DNA of 64,000 nucleotides from Pseudomonas sp. SCB32 (GTDB lineage: Bacteria; Pseudomonadota; Gammaproteobacteria; Pseudomonadales; Pseudomonadaceae). A model generated the notes under the pieces. The model saw nothing but the letters and a program-made list of their open reading frames with translations, was not told the DNA's origin and did no database searches. A program made the translations under genes and the position numbers. The DNA lies in contig NZ_CP045118.1 in assembly GCF_009189165.1 (NCBI RefSeq), forward strand, positions 2,976,001-3,040,000. Reading direction: 5' to 3'. This document shows positions 44,863 through 53,740 of this stretch, in pieces; within the stretch, counting starts at the first letter, position 1; the number at the start of each line of letters is the position of its first letter.

Positions 44863-45099
44863 GTGCCCATGCAGCCATCTTTAAAGATGCTTCCAGGTTA
44901 TCCGTTCCCTCTGGTTTCTGGATGATCGGGTGGGCTGGCAGCATTCCTGATCGTGGAGTGGTCGATCTGGCGGGCCCGCAAAGTGTGACGCGCATGCCAG
45001 GAGGACGTAGCGACGCCAGACCGATCTTCGGAAAGCGCCTTGGCTCTCTTGGGAATTTTCGTATTCTGCCGCACAGCTAGCATTCGATATCGTCTCATG

Positions 45100-45187
45100 A
45101 CAGGACCACGGATTAGGACCTGTAGTCTGCAAAGCTGAGTGAAGCCTCTTACACCACCCGCTCGTCCGGTGTAAGAGGGCTTTTTTG
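45100..45187 (+). ncRNA. Candidate small RNA A with ACGGA loop and terminator
   Basis: A short hairpin with arms ACAGG (45100-45104) and CCTGT (45119-45123) carries ACGGATTA in its apical loop; ACGGA in a hairpin loop is the typical binding motif of RsmA/CsrA. A strong terminator follows at 45145-45187. The layout and much of the sequence are shared with 51826-51908 and, more loosely, with 53819-53899. The 5' end and promoter cannot be placed. Confidence 0.35.
45145..45187 (+). terminator. Intrinsic terminator, repeat family copy A
   Basis: CCTCTTACACC pairs with GGTGTAAGAGG across a 12-base loop, then GC and a six-T run follow. Its sequence resembles the terminators at 51867 and 53868. Confidence 0.88.
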
Positions 45188-45507
45188 TTTCTCATTCGAT
45201 CCCCGGCCTTGATCAGCCGGCTGAGCACTTGCAATCCCGCCTCCCGGTGCGTTGAGCTACCGCTGTCCCTGCGCTGGTTTCGTTGCTGCCTGTGTCGGAG
45301 CGCGAATACCCATTCTGATTGGATGCCGTGCCGCCTACTCAACGCGGCCTTCTATCAAGTTGACCGGAAACTGCTTACGAGCAGCCCAGAAAACCTTCGC
45401 ACGTATTACGGAAATGCCTGATAGCGCGGGCGTATAGCCTTTCTGTAGCGTGATCGGGCAGTCCCTCCTTCTCCTCGCCAAGGGACTGCTCTCTGTGAGT
45501 GAACTAG

Positions 45508-45547
45508 CCCTCCTGCATCGTTTAAAGACGAGGCAGGAGGGATTTTT
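45508..45547 (+). terminator. Intrinsic terminator before the truncated vgrG
   Basis: CCCTCCTGC (45508-45516) pairs with GCAGGAGGG (45533-45541), followed by ATTTTTC. It may end an RNA containing the hairpin at 45458-45489. Confidence 0.85.
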
Positions 45548-45727
45548 CATTAATCCATCTCACCTGAGATTCGCGCCGGTAGTCGCGTAGGGCCTGGCGA
45601 AGAGGACCGCTATGTCCTGCCGCAGCTAAATCCGGTACGCACTCGATAGTTGAGCCAGCCACCCGTGCTTTGCAGCGAATAGCGCAATGGATGCCTAGGT
45701 ACAGAGGAGTCAGGGAGACCCACTCGC

Positions 45728-46234
45728 ATGCTTAACCAGCTCCGCACGCTTTTCGACCATAGCTGGCACTCCCTCCGTGTCGATGGCCTCGATGCGCAAT
45801 TGGATGTATTGGCCTTCGAGGGCCACGAGGAGCTAAGCGAAACCTTCCGCTATGGCATCGAAGTCACCAGTCCTCAATTGAATATTCCTGCTGAGAGCCT
45901 GCGCGGCAAGGATGGCATCTTCAACCTTCGCGAGGCGCCTCCTGAGTTCACCCTTCGTGGTTACACACCACCCGTGGTACCACCGCTGTGCACGCCGCAC
46001 GGCGTGACCACCGGATTCAAACGCCTGTCGGCATCGCGTGACGAGGCACAGTACGAGCTAACCCTCGAACCGCGCCTGACCCTGCTCGATAACGGCTGCC
46101 AGTTCCACATCTACCTGGCGTGCGATCTATATCCCAGTGCGCTCAGGGACTTGGTGCCCAGTCTGCCACCACATGAGCCTAACCAAGGCTGGGTCTGCAG
46201 CTTGGCATCGAGACCAAACGCACAAGCCACGTGA
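45728..46234 (+). pseudogene. Truncated vgrG (N-terminal fragment)
   Basis: The first 130 codons are a clear VgrG start (MLNQLRTLFDHSWHSLRVDG, VLAFEGHEELSETFRYGIE, LTLEPRLTLLDNGCQFHIY), closely parallel to the intact vgrG at 32335. After QFHIY near 46115 the similarity ends abruptly and the frame runs into unrelated residues until 46234. The remaining gp27/gp5 parts are missing. It is probably a relic of a lost VgrG module that stood ahead of tssA. The GGGAGA ribosome site is still present. Confidence 0.88.
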
Positions 46235-46272
46235 TTTTGCAGGGAAGCAATGAAAGGACATAGGGCGTACCA

Positions 46273-47859
46273 ATGAGTTTGAAAGGCTTGATTTCGACTT
46301 GCCTGGAGGGGCAGGACGCTGTGGCATTGGCGCAGACCCAGGCGACGGCCTGGGATCCTTGGTTGGCCGCGATCAGTGCCGATGCGCTGGCGGGGGAGGA
46401 CCCCGGCTATGACGATGACTTCCAGTTCATGCGCGAGGAGGTCAATAAGCTCTCCGGTGCGGATGTGGAGCGAGTCATCGGGCTGGCGGAGCAACTGCTC
46501 AAACAGCGCTGCAAGGATTTGCGCATTGCCACCTATTACCTCTGGGCGCGTACGCAACGCGATGGTGAGGCGGGTCTCGCCGATGGTCTGGAGTTGCTGG
46601 CGGCACTGCTCGAACGATTCGGCGAACAGGTGTTGCCGGAGCGCCCGAACAGCCGGCGCATGGCCCTGGAATGGGTGGCCAGCGGCAAGGTACTGGACAG
46701 CCTGTCGCTGTTCCCCGAGGTGGTCAAGGCGGAGGCGCAGCGCACAGTGGCTGCGCTGGCCTGGTTGGAACAGATCTTTTCCAGTTGGCCGGAAATCAAC
46801 CGTCCAGCCCTAGGATCGCTGTATTCGGCACTGGCTGCTCGCCTCACCCAATCGGGCGGCGTGAATGCGCTGGTTCCGCAAAATAGCGCGGCGCACACCG
46901 AACCCACGCCACACTCGGCGGCGCCGGTGCTGTCGGCGATCAAGTCCGGCCGTGACCTGCTGGACAGCGGTAAGGCCCTGGCCAGCTATTTGCGTGATCA
47001 GCCCCAGGGTTGGTTGGCCGCCCATCGCCTGTTGACCAGCCTTCGCTGGGACACGGTGCATCAATCGCCACCGCAGGAGGCCAACGGTCATACCCGCCTG
47101 GTACCTCCACGCACGGAGTACCGAGCGCAACTAAAGCGCCTATACCTGCAGCAGAGTTGGACCGAATTGCTGGACCAAGTGGAGCGCATGTATGCCGAAG
47201 GGGTGAACCACTTCTGGCTGGACCTGCAGTGGTACCTCTGCCAGAGCCTGAGCAAGCTGGGCGTTCCCTATGAGGGCTGGGCGGACATCATCAAGCGCGA
47301 CCTGGGCATGTTCCTTGAACGCCTGCCGGGCATCGAACAGTTGCGCTGGAGCGATGGCACGCCCTTCGCCGATGAGCCTACGCGCGAATGGATCATCCAG
47401 CAGGTGAGTGGCAATAAGCCGGCTCAATGGATGTCTACTGCCGTCACGACCACTGCCGTGGTGGACGACGTTCTGGCTCTGGAAAGCGAAGCCCTGGCCC
47501 AGGCTGACAGCGATGGGGTCGAGGCCGCCCTGGCCTGGCTGGCCGCGCGCCCGGATGCGACGACCGGGCGGCAGCGTTGGCTGCTGCGCCTGCTGATGGC
47601 GCGGGTGGCCGAGCAGTATGGCAAGAGCGACCTGGCGATCCACCTGCTGAGCGAGCTGGATGCCGTTGCGCAGCAGCAGGGCCTGAGTGCCTGGGAGCCG
47701 GGGCTGGGCTTCGAGGTCAAGGCGCGCCTGCTCAAGCTGTTGCGGCAGAAATCCCAGCGCAGCGATGCCGACAAGACCACCCTGGCGCGACGCATGGAAG
47801 GCCTGCTGGCCGCCCTGGTCGCGATCGACCCTGTTCGCTCGGCCGTGCTGTGCGGCTGA
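46273..47859 (+). CDS. tssA: T6SS cap/priming protein TssA
   Basis: A 528-aa TssA. The ImpA-N region comes first (SAD...GEDPGYDDDFQFMREEVNKL, CKDLRIATYYLWARTQRDG, RPNSRRMALEWV), then a long linker and a C-terminal helical part with the VasJ-type end (DLQWYLCQSLSKLG, LGFEVKARLLKLLRQKSQRS). TssA primes and caps sheath polymerisation. Start follows AAAGGAC. It begins the second T6SS operon, with tssF 28 bases downstream. Confidence 0.9.
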   Translation: MSLKGLISTCLEGQDAVALAQTQATAWDPWLAAISADALAGEDPGYDDDFQFMREEVNKLSGADVERVIGLAEQLLKQRCKDLRIATYYLWARTQRDGEAGLADGLELLAALLERFGEQVLPERPNSRRMALEWVASGKVLDSLSLFPEVVKAEAQRTVAALAWLEQIFSSWPEINRPALGSLYSALAARLTQSGGVNALVPQNSAAHTEPTPHSAAPVLSAIKSGRDLLDSGKALASYLRDQPQGWLAAHRLLTSLRWDTVHQSPPQEANGHTRLVPPRTEYRAQLKRLYLQQSWTELLDQVERMYAEGVNHFWLDLQWYLCQSLSKLGVPYEGWADIIKRDLGMFLERLPGIEQLRWSDGTPFADEPTREWIIQQVSGNKPAQWMSTAVTTTAVVDDVLALESEALAQADSDGVEAALAWLAARPDATTGRQRWLLRLLMARVAEQYGKSDLAIHLLSELDAVAQQQGLSAWEPGLGFEVKARLLKLLRQKSQRSDADKTTLARRMEGLLAALVAIDPVRSAVLCG

Positions 47860-47887
47860 GCGACTTCGCGGATTTATAACGGTGAGC

Positions 47888-49651
47888 ATGGACAATCTGA
47901 CACTGCGTTATTTCGATGCCGAAATGCGCTACCTGCGCGAAGCGGGCAAGGAGTTCGCCGAGGCGTTCCCTGACCGGGCCGCGCAGCTCAACCTGGACAA
48001 GGCCGGCGCCCGCGATCCCTTCGTGGAACGGCTGTTCGAGGGCTTCGCGTTCCTCATGGGGCGTCTGCGCGAGAAGCTCGATGACGATCTGCCGGAGCTG
48101 ACCGAGGGGCTGGTGAGCCTGCTGTGGCCGCACTATCTGCGCACCATTCCGTCGCTGTCGGTGGTCGAGTTGACGCCGGACTATCGCGAGATGAAGCGCT
48201 GCGAGGCGGTGCCGCAGGGCTTCGAGGTCATGTCGCAGCCGGTGGGGCCGCGGCGTACGCGCTGCCGCTATACCACCACCCTGAATGTCACGCTGTATCC
48301 GATGACCATCGACTCGGTGCGGGTGACCAGTGAGCCGGACGGGCGCTCGGTCCTGCACCTGCGATTTGCCTGCAGTCCCCTGGCGGACTGGTCGCAGATC
48401 GATCTGAGCCGCCTGCCGCTGTACCTCAATGCCGACGCTCCCTTGGCCTGCGCACTGCACCATGCCCTGACGCTGAAGGCGCAAACGCTGTATGTCCGCG
48501 TACCGGGCCAGCCCGACCGGCTGAAGCTGAGCGGGCATTTCTCCCCGAAGGGGTTTGGCGAGGACGACCGCCTCTGGCCCAAGGGGGACGGCGCCTTCAG
48601 CGGCTATCAACTGCTGCTGGAGTATTTCACCTTCCGCGAGAAGTTCATGTTCGTCACGCTCTGCGGGCTGGAGCAGATGCCGATTGCACCGGGCTTTTCA
48701 GGCTTCGAACTCGAGGTGGTACTGAGCGAGCAGTGGGCGCACGAGTTCGCGGTGAGCGCCGAGCATGTACGGCTGCACGCGGTGCCGGTGATCAACCTGT
48801 TCCCGCTCGAGGCCGACCCCCTGACGCTGTCGCCATTGCAGACCGATTACCTGCTGCGGCCGATGCGCCTGCAGGACGGGCACACTGAAATCTACTCGGT
48901 GGACGGCGTCTCCTCGTCCAAACACTCATCGCATTGTGACTACGTACCGTTCACCAGTTTCCGCCACAAGGGCGGCATGCTGCGTGACGAAGCGCCGGAG
49001 CGCTACTTCCATACTCGGATGAAGCGCGGGGCGAACGGTATGCACGACACCTGGCTGATTCTTGGCGGTGAGGGCTTCGATGCCGACCGGCTGAGCCAGA
49101 GCGAAAGCCTGTCACTGCGCCTTACCGGCACCAACGGCCAACTGCCGCGCAAGGCGCTGCAGAGCACCCTGCTGGACTCACTGGTGAAGACGCCGCTGAT
49201 GGGCCTGAAGGTGCGCAATCTCTGTGCGCCGACCCTGCCGTGCTATCCGCCCAACCAGGACCGCTTCCACTGGCGCGTGCTCAGTCACCTGGGCTCCAAC
49301 TTCCTGCCGATGCTGGACAACGCCGAAGTGCTGCGCGGCACCCTGGCGCTGTACGACTGGACCCACAGCGAGCTGAACCGCCGCCGGCTGGCAGCCATCG
49401 TCGAGGTTCGCCATCACCTGATCCAGCGCTTCGAGAAGGGCTTCCTGCTGCGCGGCGTGGACATCGAGGTGACGCTGGATGCCAACGGTTTCTGTGGCGA
49501 GGGCGACATCAGTCTGTTCGGCGAGATGCTCAATCGCTTCTTTGCCCTGTACGCCGATATCCACCTGTTCAACCAGCTCACGCTGGTCCTGCAACCTACC
49601 GGTAAGTGCCTACGATGGACCGAAAACCACAGTCAGCGTATCCCCGGCTGA
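47888..49651 (+). CDS. tssF: T6SS baseplate protein TssF
   Basis: A 587-aa TssF (ImpG/VasA). The start MDNLTLRYFDAEMRYLREAG is the family signature, followed by FAEAFPDRAAQLNL, DPFVERLFEGFAFLMGRL and LLWPHYLRTIPSL. The C-terminus has RHHLIQRFEKGFLLRGVDIE. TssF forms the baseplate wedge with TssG and TssE. A GTG two codons upstream (47882) is an alternative start. Its 3' end overlaps tssG by 37 bases. Confidence 0.95.
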   Translation: MDNLTLRYFDAEMRYLREAGKEFAEAFPDRAAQLNLDKAGARDPFVERLFEGFAFLMGRLREKLDDDLPELTEGLVSLLWPHYLRTIPSLSVVELTPDYREMKRCEAVPQGFEVMSQPVGPRRTRCRYTTTLNVTLYPMTIDSVRVTSEPDGRSVLHLRFACSPLADWSQIDLSRLPLYLNADAPLACALHHALTLKAQTLYVRVPGQPDRLKLSGHFSPKGFGEDDRLWPKGDGAFSGYQLLLEYFTFREKFMFVTLCGLEQMPIAPGFSGFELEVVLSEQWAHEFAVSAEHVRLHAVPVINLFPLEADPLTLSPLQTDYLLRPMRLQDGHTEIYSVDGVSSSKHSSHCDYVPFTSFRHKGGMLRDEAPERYFHTRMKRGANGMHDTWLILGGEGFDADRLSQSESLSLRLTGTNGQLPRKALQSTLLDSLVKTPLMGLKVRNLCAPTLPCYPPNQDRFHWRVLSHLGSNFLPMLDNAEVLRGTLALYDWTHSELNRRRLAAIVEVRHHLIQRFEKGFLLRGVDIEVTLDANGFCGEGDISLFGEMLNRFFALYADIHLFNQLTLVLQPTGKCLRWTENHSQRIPG

Positions 49652-50700
49652 AGGCCAGCGGTCTGCTGGAGAGGCTGGCGGGCCGGGTGTCCGAAGCGAA
49701 CCTGTACCGCTTCTGCCAGTTGATCGAAGCGGCGGCTCCGGACAATCCCCCCTTGGGGACCACGACACGGCCCAGCGACGATGCTGTGCGTTTTCGTCCG
49801 CACCCCGGCATGGCGTTTCCCGCTGGCGAGCTTAAGGCCATTGAGTTCGACGAGGAGTATCCCGAGCGCCCCGCCACGGTGCGTACCCGGTTGCTCGGTT
49901 TGTACGGCGTCGACTCTCCGTTGCCCACTGCCTACCTGGACGACATTACCCAGCGCCGGGAGGGGCACGAGGCGCTGGAGGCCTTCCTCGACATCTTCAA
50001 CCACCGCATCTTCACCCAGTTCTACCGCATCTGGCGCAAGTACTCCTATCCCGCCACCTTCGAAGCCGGTGGCACGGATAGCACCTCGCAATGCCTGCTC
50101 GGGCTGATCGGGCTGGGTATTCCGGGGACGGCGAACCACATCGCCACGCCGGTATCGCGTTTCCTCGCCTTGCTCAGCGTGATGCGCCTGCCGACCCGCA
50201 ATGCCGAGGGCATCAGCGCACTGGTGAAGCTGCTGGCGCCGAACACACAGGCACGTGTGACTGCGCACTGGCCCCGAAAGGTGCCGCTGGCACAACCTGC
50301 CAGCCTGTCGAAAGAGCGACCCGTCAGCCTCTCCCAGGGCACGCCGCTGGGCGCCGTGGGGGCGGATGCCAATAGCCAGGTGCGTCTGGAGCTGGTGACC
50401 GAGGACCTTGCCGAGGCGCAAGGCTGGCTGCCGGGAAGCCAACTGCACAGCGATCTGCTGGTGCTGTTGCGGGTGTACCTGGGGTGGCGATGCACCGCGA
50501 AATTGCAGCTTACCTTGCCGGTGAAATGCCTGGCGCAGCCAGTGCTGGGCGGCGCCCCGGTGTTGCTGGGGCTGACGGGCGTACTGGGGCTCGATGCCGA
50601 CGCCGGGCAGTCGTGCATAACCGTCAATCTGGGGCGCTACCAGGGATTGAGCGAAAACATGAAGCATAGGGAGACACAGCATGTCGCATACCGTTTCTAG
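49615..50700 (+). CDS. tssG: T6SS baseplate protein TssG
   Basis: A 361-aa TssG (ImpH/VasB) with VRFRPHPGMAFPAGEL, GLYGVDSPLPTAYLDDI, EAFLDIFNHRIFTQFYRIW and the end region LVLLRVYLGWRCTAKLQL. ATG at 49615 is inside the end of tssF; a GTG at 49606 is possible. The stop overlaps tssJ by 20 bases. TssG joins TssF in the baseplate wedge. Confidence 0.93.
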   Translation: MDRKPQSAYPRLKASGLLERLAGRVSEANLYRFCQLIEAAAPDNPPLGTTTRPSDDAVRFRPHPGMAFPAGELKAIEFDEEYPERPATVRTRLLGLYGVDSPLPTAYLDDITQRREGHEALEAFLDIFNHRIFTQFYRIWRKYSYPATFEAGGTDSTSQCLLGLIGLGIPGTANHIATPVSRFLALLSVMRLPTRNAEGISALVKLLAPNTQARVTAHWPRKVPLAQPASLSKERPVSLSQGTPLGAVGADANSQVRLELVTEDLAEAQGWLPGSQLHSDLLVLLRVYLGWRCTAKLQLTLPVKCLAQPVLGGAPVLLGLTGVLGLDADAGQSCITVNLGRYQGLSENMKHRETQHVAYRF

Positions 50701-51232
50701 GACTCTGCTTGCGGCCACCGCATTCGGTCTCCTACTCAGTGGTTGTGGGCTCACCCAGCGCGCGGTGGATGGTGGAAGCTCCATAGCTCATGGAATTTTC
50801 TACAAGCAGGTCAAAGTCCTGCACCTGGACTTCAATGCCCGCACTGCGCTGAACACTTCGTCTGCTGATATGTCAGCACTGTCGGTATCGACCTTGGTGC
50901 GTATCTATCAGTTGAAGGATGACAAGGCACTGGACAAGGCGGACTACCCGAGTCTGTTAAGCAACAGCAGTAGTGTGCTGGCAGAGGACTTGCTGGACGA
51001 GCACTGGCTCGTCTTGAAGCCAGGGGAGGGAGCACAACTGAATGCCGCGCTGGCCAATGAGACGAAGTTCGTCGCCGTGGTTGCGTTATTTCGCGCTCCT
51101 GATAGGCAAGAGGGGAATTGGCGTCTAATACTGGCACGCGATGAGCTGGACCCAGATTACCCACGGGTGATCGAGTTGGGTGACAACCGCCTAAACCTCG
51201 TATCGCTTCCGCAGAAGGATTCCTGGTGGTGA
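50681..51232 (+). CDS. tssJ: T6SS outer-membrane lipoprotein TssJ
   Basis: A 183-aa lipoprotein with signal peptide and lipobox LLSGC. The mature part has VKVLHLDFNARTALNTSS, VSTLVRIYQLKDDKALDKAD, LLDEHWLVLKPGEG and TKFVAVVALFRAPDRQEG, the TssJ transthyretin-like pattern. It anchors TssM at the outer membrane. GGGAG lies before the ATG, within the end of tssG. Confidence 0.93.
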   Translation: MSHTVSRTLLAATAFGLLLSGCGLTQRAVDGGSSIAHGIFYKQVKVLHLDFNARTALNTSSADMSALSVSTLVRIYQLKDDKALDKADYPSLLSNSSSVLAEDLLDEHWLVLKPGEGAQLNAALANETKFVAVVALFRAPDRQEGNWRLILARDELDPDYPRVIELGDNRLNLVSLPQKDSWW

Positions 51233-51666
51233 GTGAGCAGAGTCCGTCGCTCTACGAGCTGCTGTTGCAGAACTTCACCGGTGAGCTCGATCTGCATCGG
51301 GTGCGCGAGGAGGATCAATCCCTGCTTTCAGTGCTGGACAACCTGCAGCGCATCCTCAATTGCCGGGCAGGCACCCTCAGCCATCTGCCCGACTACGGCC
51401 TGCCGGACATGAGCCAGATCCTGCATGGTATGCCGGGCAGCGCACATGGCCTGATTGGCACGATGACGCGGATGCTGCTCAAGTACGAGCCGCGCTTGGC
51501 GGACATCCGCATTGATCTGTTGTCGCAGACTCGCCCGGGGCAACTGGAATACAGCCTGGACGTGGAGCTGCGTGACGGTGCGCGTATGACCTTCGGCACC
51601 TCTCTGGCGCCGGAGAGGAAAGTTCTCGTTCGCCACCTGAAGCACATGGACTACCTGCTGCCCTAG
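51226..51666 (+). CDS. tssE: T6SS baseplate protein TssE (gp25-like)
   Basis: A 146-aa gp25-family protein: SVLDNLQRILNCRAGTLSH, YGLPDMSQILHGMPGS, VELRDGARMTFGTSLAPER. GTG at 51226 or the GTG at 51229, which overlaps the tssJ stop as GTGA, are both possible starts. TssE begins sheath assembly on the baseplate. It is last in the second operon; hairpins follow downstream. Confidence 0.93.
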   Translation: MVSEQSPSLYELLLQNFTGELDLHRVREEDQSLLSVLDNLQRILNCRAGTLSHLPDYGLPDMSQILHGMPGSAHGLIGTMTRMLLKYEPRLADIRIDLLSQTRPGQLEYSLDVELRDGARMTFGTSLAPERKVLVRHLKHMDYLLP

Positions 51667-51825
51667 TTAAAGGGAACAGAATTCTATGCGCATTGATTTA
51701 AAAACCTGTCCTCCGCATGAGAGGAGAGCGCCCTCTGCCGTTTGTTGTAGACGGCAGAAATTCCATCAATCAACTTGGGAAATTTCTGATTCCACGGCTC
51801 TTTAGAGCCTCGTACCTTTACCGCT

Positions 51826-51908
51826 AGGCCCACGGACTTAGGGCCTGTTTGAGATGGGGAGCCAAAGCCCTCTTGCATCGCCCGCAGCCGGTGCAAGAGG
51901 GCTTTTTT
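51826..51908 (+). ncRNA. Candidate small RNA B with ACGGA loop and terminator
   Basis: A perfect 6-bp stem AGGCCC (51826-51831) / GGGCCT (51841-51846) exposes a loop ACGGACTTA, again with the RsmA/CsrA-type ACGGA. The following 20 bases and the terminator resemble copies at 45100 and 53819. Whether it is transcribed alone or from the tssE operon is unknown. Confidence 0.35.
51867..51908 (+). terminator. Intrinsic terminator, repeat family copy B
   Basis: GCCCTCTTGCA pairs with TGCAAGAGGGC across a 14-base loop, followed by six Ts. Confidence 0.9.
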
Positions 51909-52045
51909 ATATGGCGTAGAACGCCAACTCGTCATTTGAGCCAGTAAGCACGAGTCCATAACGTGCCCGTTAGTCGTATGGCAGCATGCAGAGGCGGGGT
52001 AGGCGAGCAGCCTGGCCGCGACGAATTAAATGGTCGGCGCCCAAT

Positions 52046-52092
52046 TGCGCAATTGCACTTACTTGACCAAGCATTTGCATTGGATCTGACCA
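52046..52092 (+). repeat. Left 23-bp-repeat array of the second element
   Basis: TGACCA boxes at 52064 and 52087, 23 bp apart, each preceded by TTGCA-type boxes; the distance from the TG tip to the first box (18 bases) is identical to that at 8637. Confidence 0.8.
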
Positions 52093-52260
52093 TCACACGA
52101 GTGGCCATGATCGGCAGAGAACGACCCATAACGTGCGTCCCTGAGTGGCTGATTACCTCCTGATGATTACTCCGGTGGATGGGCGGCAGCGATCTCCAAC
52201 ACTCAGTGGCCACTCAAAAAGCGGCTACCCTGAAGTACAGTTCTGTTTTGGGAGGTCTGT

Positions 52261-52443
52261 ATGTCGAGAAAGCGCCGAAAGGACCTGAAGCACCGAATTG
52301 CCGAGTTTGAAGCTGACGCCAGGAGGCTGGCTGGTGAGGTAACAGAGATGGAGCGACGCATCATCGCTGTTGGCTTGGAAAGAGGCAAAGAGCTTGAGCC
52401 GGTCGGCCGTCTGGCCGGTGCAAATCGACGTCGTTCGATTTGA
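52261..52443 (+). CDS. Small hypothetical coiled-coil protein
   Basis: A 60-aa, very charged, helical frame (SRKRRKDLKHRIAEFEADAR, LAGEVTEMERRIIAV) with GGGAGG eight bases upstream of the ATG, which supports translation. No family recognised. It lies inside the second repeat-bounded element. Confidence 0.45.
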   Translation: MSRKRRKDLKHRIAEFEADARRLAGEVTEMERRIIAVGLERGKELEPVGRLAGANRRRSI

Positions 52444-52506
52444 TACTTCTCGCTCTAACTGGGCACCGGATCTCAGGCAAGAGATGCAGGCAGAACGTCT
52501 GCTTCT

Positions 52507-53631
52507 GGCCCAGACCGTGTAAAAACATTGGCATCGACCTTGCTGAGATTTGATGGAGTCAAACTCAGCAGGGCTAGCCATGAAGCGTTTCATCCAGGGA
52601 GAACATCGAGGCCACAGCACACTGCTGCCCGAGAGCCTGGATGACTACGTCGCAGACACCAATCCGGTGCGGGTGGTCGATGCGTTCGTCGATGACCTCG
52701 ACCTCGGCCGACTCGGTTTTGACGGGGTCGTCCCCGCAGAAACGGGCAGACCGGCTTACCATCCTGCCGCCCTGCTGAAGATCTACATCTACGGCTACCT
52801 CAACCGCATCCAGTCCAGCCGCCGCCTTGAGCGTGAGGCACAGCGCAACGTCGAGCTGATGTGGCTGACTGGGCGCTTGATGCCGGACTTCAAGACCATC
52901 GCCAACTTCCGCAAGGACAACGGCAAAGCCATTCGCGGTGCCTGCCGGCAGTTCGTGGTTCTGTGCCAGCAGCTCGGTCTGTTCGCCGAGGCGTTGGTGG
53001 CCATCGACGGCAGCAAGTTCAAGGCGGTCAACAATCGCGACCGCAACTTCACCAGCGCCAAGCTGCAACGGCGGATGGCGGAAATCGAATCCAGCATCAG
53101 CCGCTACCTCACCGCGCTGGACACTGCCGATCGGCAAGAGCCTGCGGTGGGGTAGGCCAAGGCCGAACGCTTGCACAACAAGATCGCGGCGCTGAAAGCC
53201 AAGATGCAGGAACTCCAGGCCATCGAGACCCAGCTTGAGGCCACCCCAGACAAGCAGAACTCCCTGGCCGATCCTGATGCCCGCTCGATGAAGACGCGCG
53301 GCAGCGGCCTGGTTGGCTACAACATGCAGGCAGCAGTCGATACGAAGCATCACCTGATCGTGACGCACGAAGTCACCAACGACGGCGTTGACCGTGACCA
53401 ACTGAGTGCCATGGCCGCGCAGGCGCGGGAAGGCATGGGCGTCGAGGAACTCTCAGTGGTCGCCGACCGGGGCTATTTCAAGGGCGAGGAAATCCTCGCC
53501 TGCCACGAGGCTGGCATCACCGCCTTCGTACCCAAGGCCAAGACCTCGGCCGCCGCAGCGGGTCGCTTTGGCCGCGATGATTTCATCTACGACGCGGCCC
53601 ACACCCGCTGCGTTTTTACACGGCCTGGGCC
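52507..53631 (+). mobile_element. IS1182-family element, internally deleted
   Basis: The ends are 20-bp inverted repeats with one mismatch: 52507-52526 and 53612-53631 (GTTTTTACACGGCCTGGGCC at the right). The distance is only 1,125 bp, too short for a full IS1182 element, because the 3' part of the transposase is missing up to the right end. Confidence 0.8.
52580..53611 (+). pseudogene. IS1182-family transposase, nonsense mutation and 3' deletion
   Basis: The start MKRFIQGEHRGHSTLLPESL...DYVADTNPVRVVDAF is typical of IS1182 transposases, as are YHPAALLKIYIYGYLNRIQS, SRRLEREAQRNVELMWLTG and VAIDGSKFKAVNNRDRNFT. A TAG at 53153-53155 interrupts the frame, which continues beyond it (KAERLHNKIAALKAKMQEL... 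GLVGYNMQAAVDTKHHLIV, VVADRGYFKGEEILACHEAG). The frame runs through DDFIYDAAHTRC and then straight into the right inverted repeat, so the C-terminal region with the last catalytic Glu is deleted. Confidence 0.88.
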
Positions 53632-53662
53632 GTTCTCTGCCGATCATAGTTTCAGACCGTTC

Positions 53663-53731
53663 TGGTCAAATCCGATGCAATCGGTAGTCAGAGCGAATGC
53701 AAACGGATGGCCAAGTGCAATGCAAATCCGC
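53663..53731 (-). repeat. Right 23-bp-repeat array of the second element
   Basis: TGGTCA-like boxes at 53663, 53685 and 53708 with ATGCAA boxes between them. The outer end (GTGCAATGCAAATCCG) differs from the well-formed tips at 13950 and 52046. Confidence 0.7.
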
Positions 53732-53740
53732 CCCAGAATT

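Larger units (their letters stand above)
44863..45727. other. Non-coding region with two terminators between T6SS operons
   Basis: About 860 bases with no supported protein gene. It holds two strong intrinsic terminators (45145-45187 and 45508-45547) and extra hairpins (for example GCAGTCCCT 45458-45466 / AGGGACTGC 45481-45489), although neither terminator follows a protein gene closely. This arrangement suggests one or two small RNAs. Confidence 0.55.
51667..52045. other. Non-coding region after tssE with several hairpins
   Basis: No protein gene. CTGCCGT (51735-51741) / ACGGCAG (51751-51757) may end the tssE operon; GGCTC (51796-51800) / GAGCC (51805-51809) is a further small stem; then follow the ACGGA-loop hairpin and the terminator at 51867. 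Confidence 0.6.
52046..53731. mobile_element. Second 23-bp-repeat element, degenerate, containing an IS1182-type remnant
   Basis: The left end at 52046 (TGCGCAATTGCACTTACTTG) is almost the same as that of the Argonaute transposon. The right side (53663-53731) carries inverted repeat units but its extreme end has diverged, and no target duplication is evident. Inside both arrays an exact 17-bp inverted pair occurs (52107-52123 and 53631-53647, ATGATCGGCAGAGAACG). The content is a 60-aa frame and an internally deleted IS1182-type element that seems to have inserted into it. Confidence 0.6.

Noticed and set aside
44881..45342. 153-codon minus-strand frame between the T6SS operons
   Set aside because: It crosses a strong intrinsic terminator and a candidate RNA hairpin on the plus strand and resembles no family.
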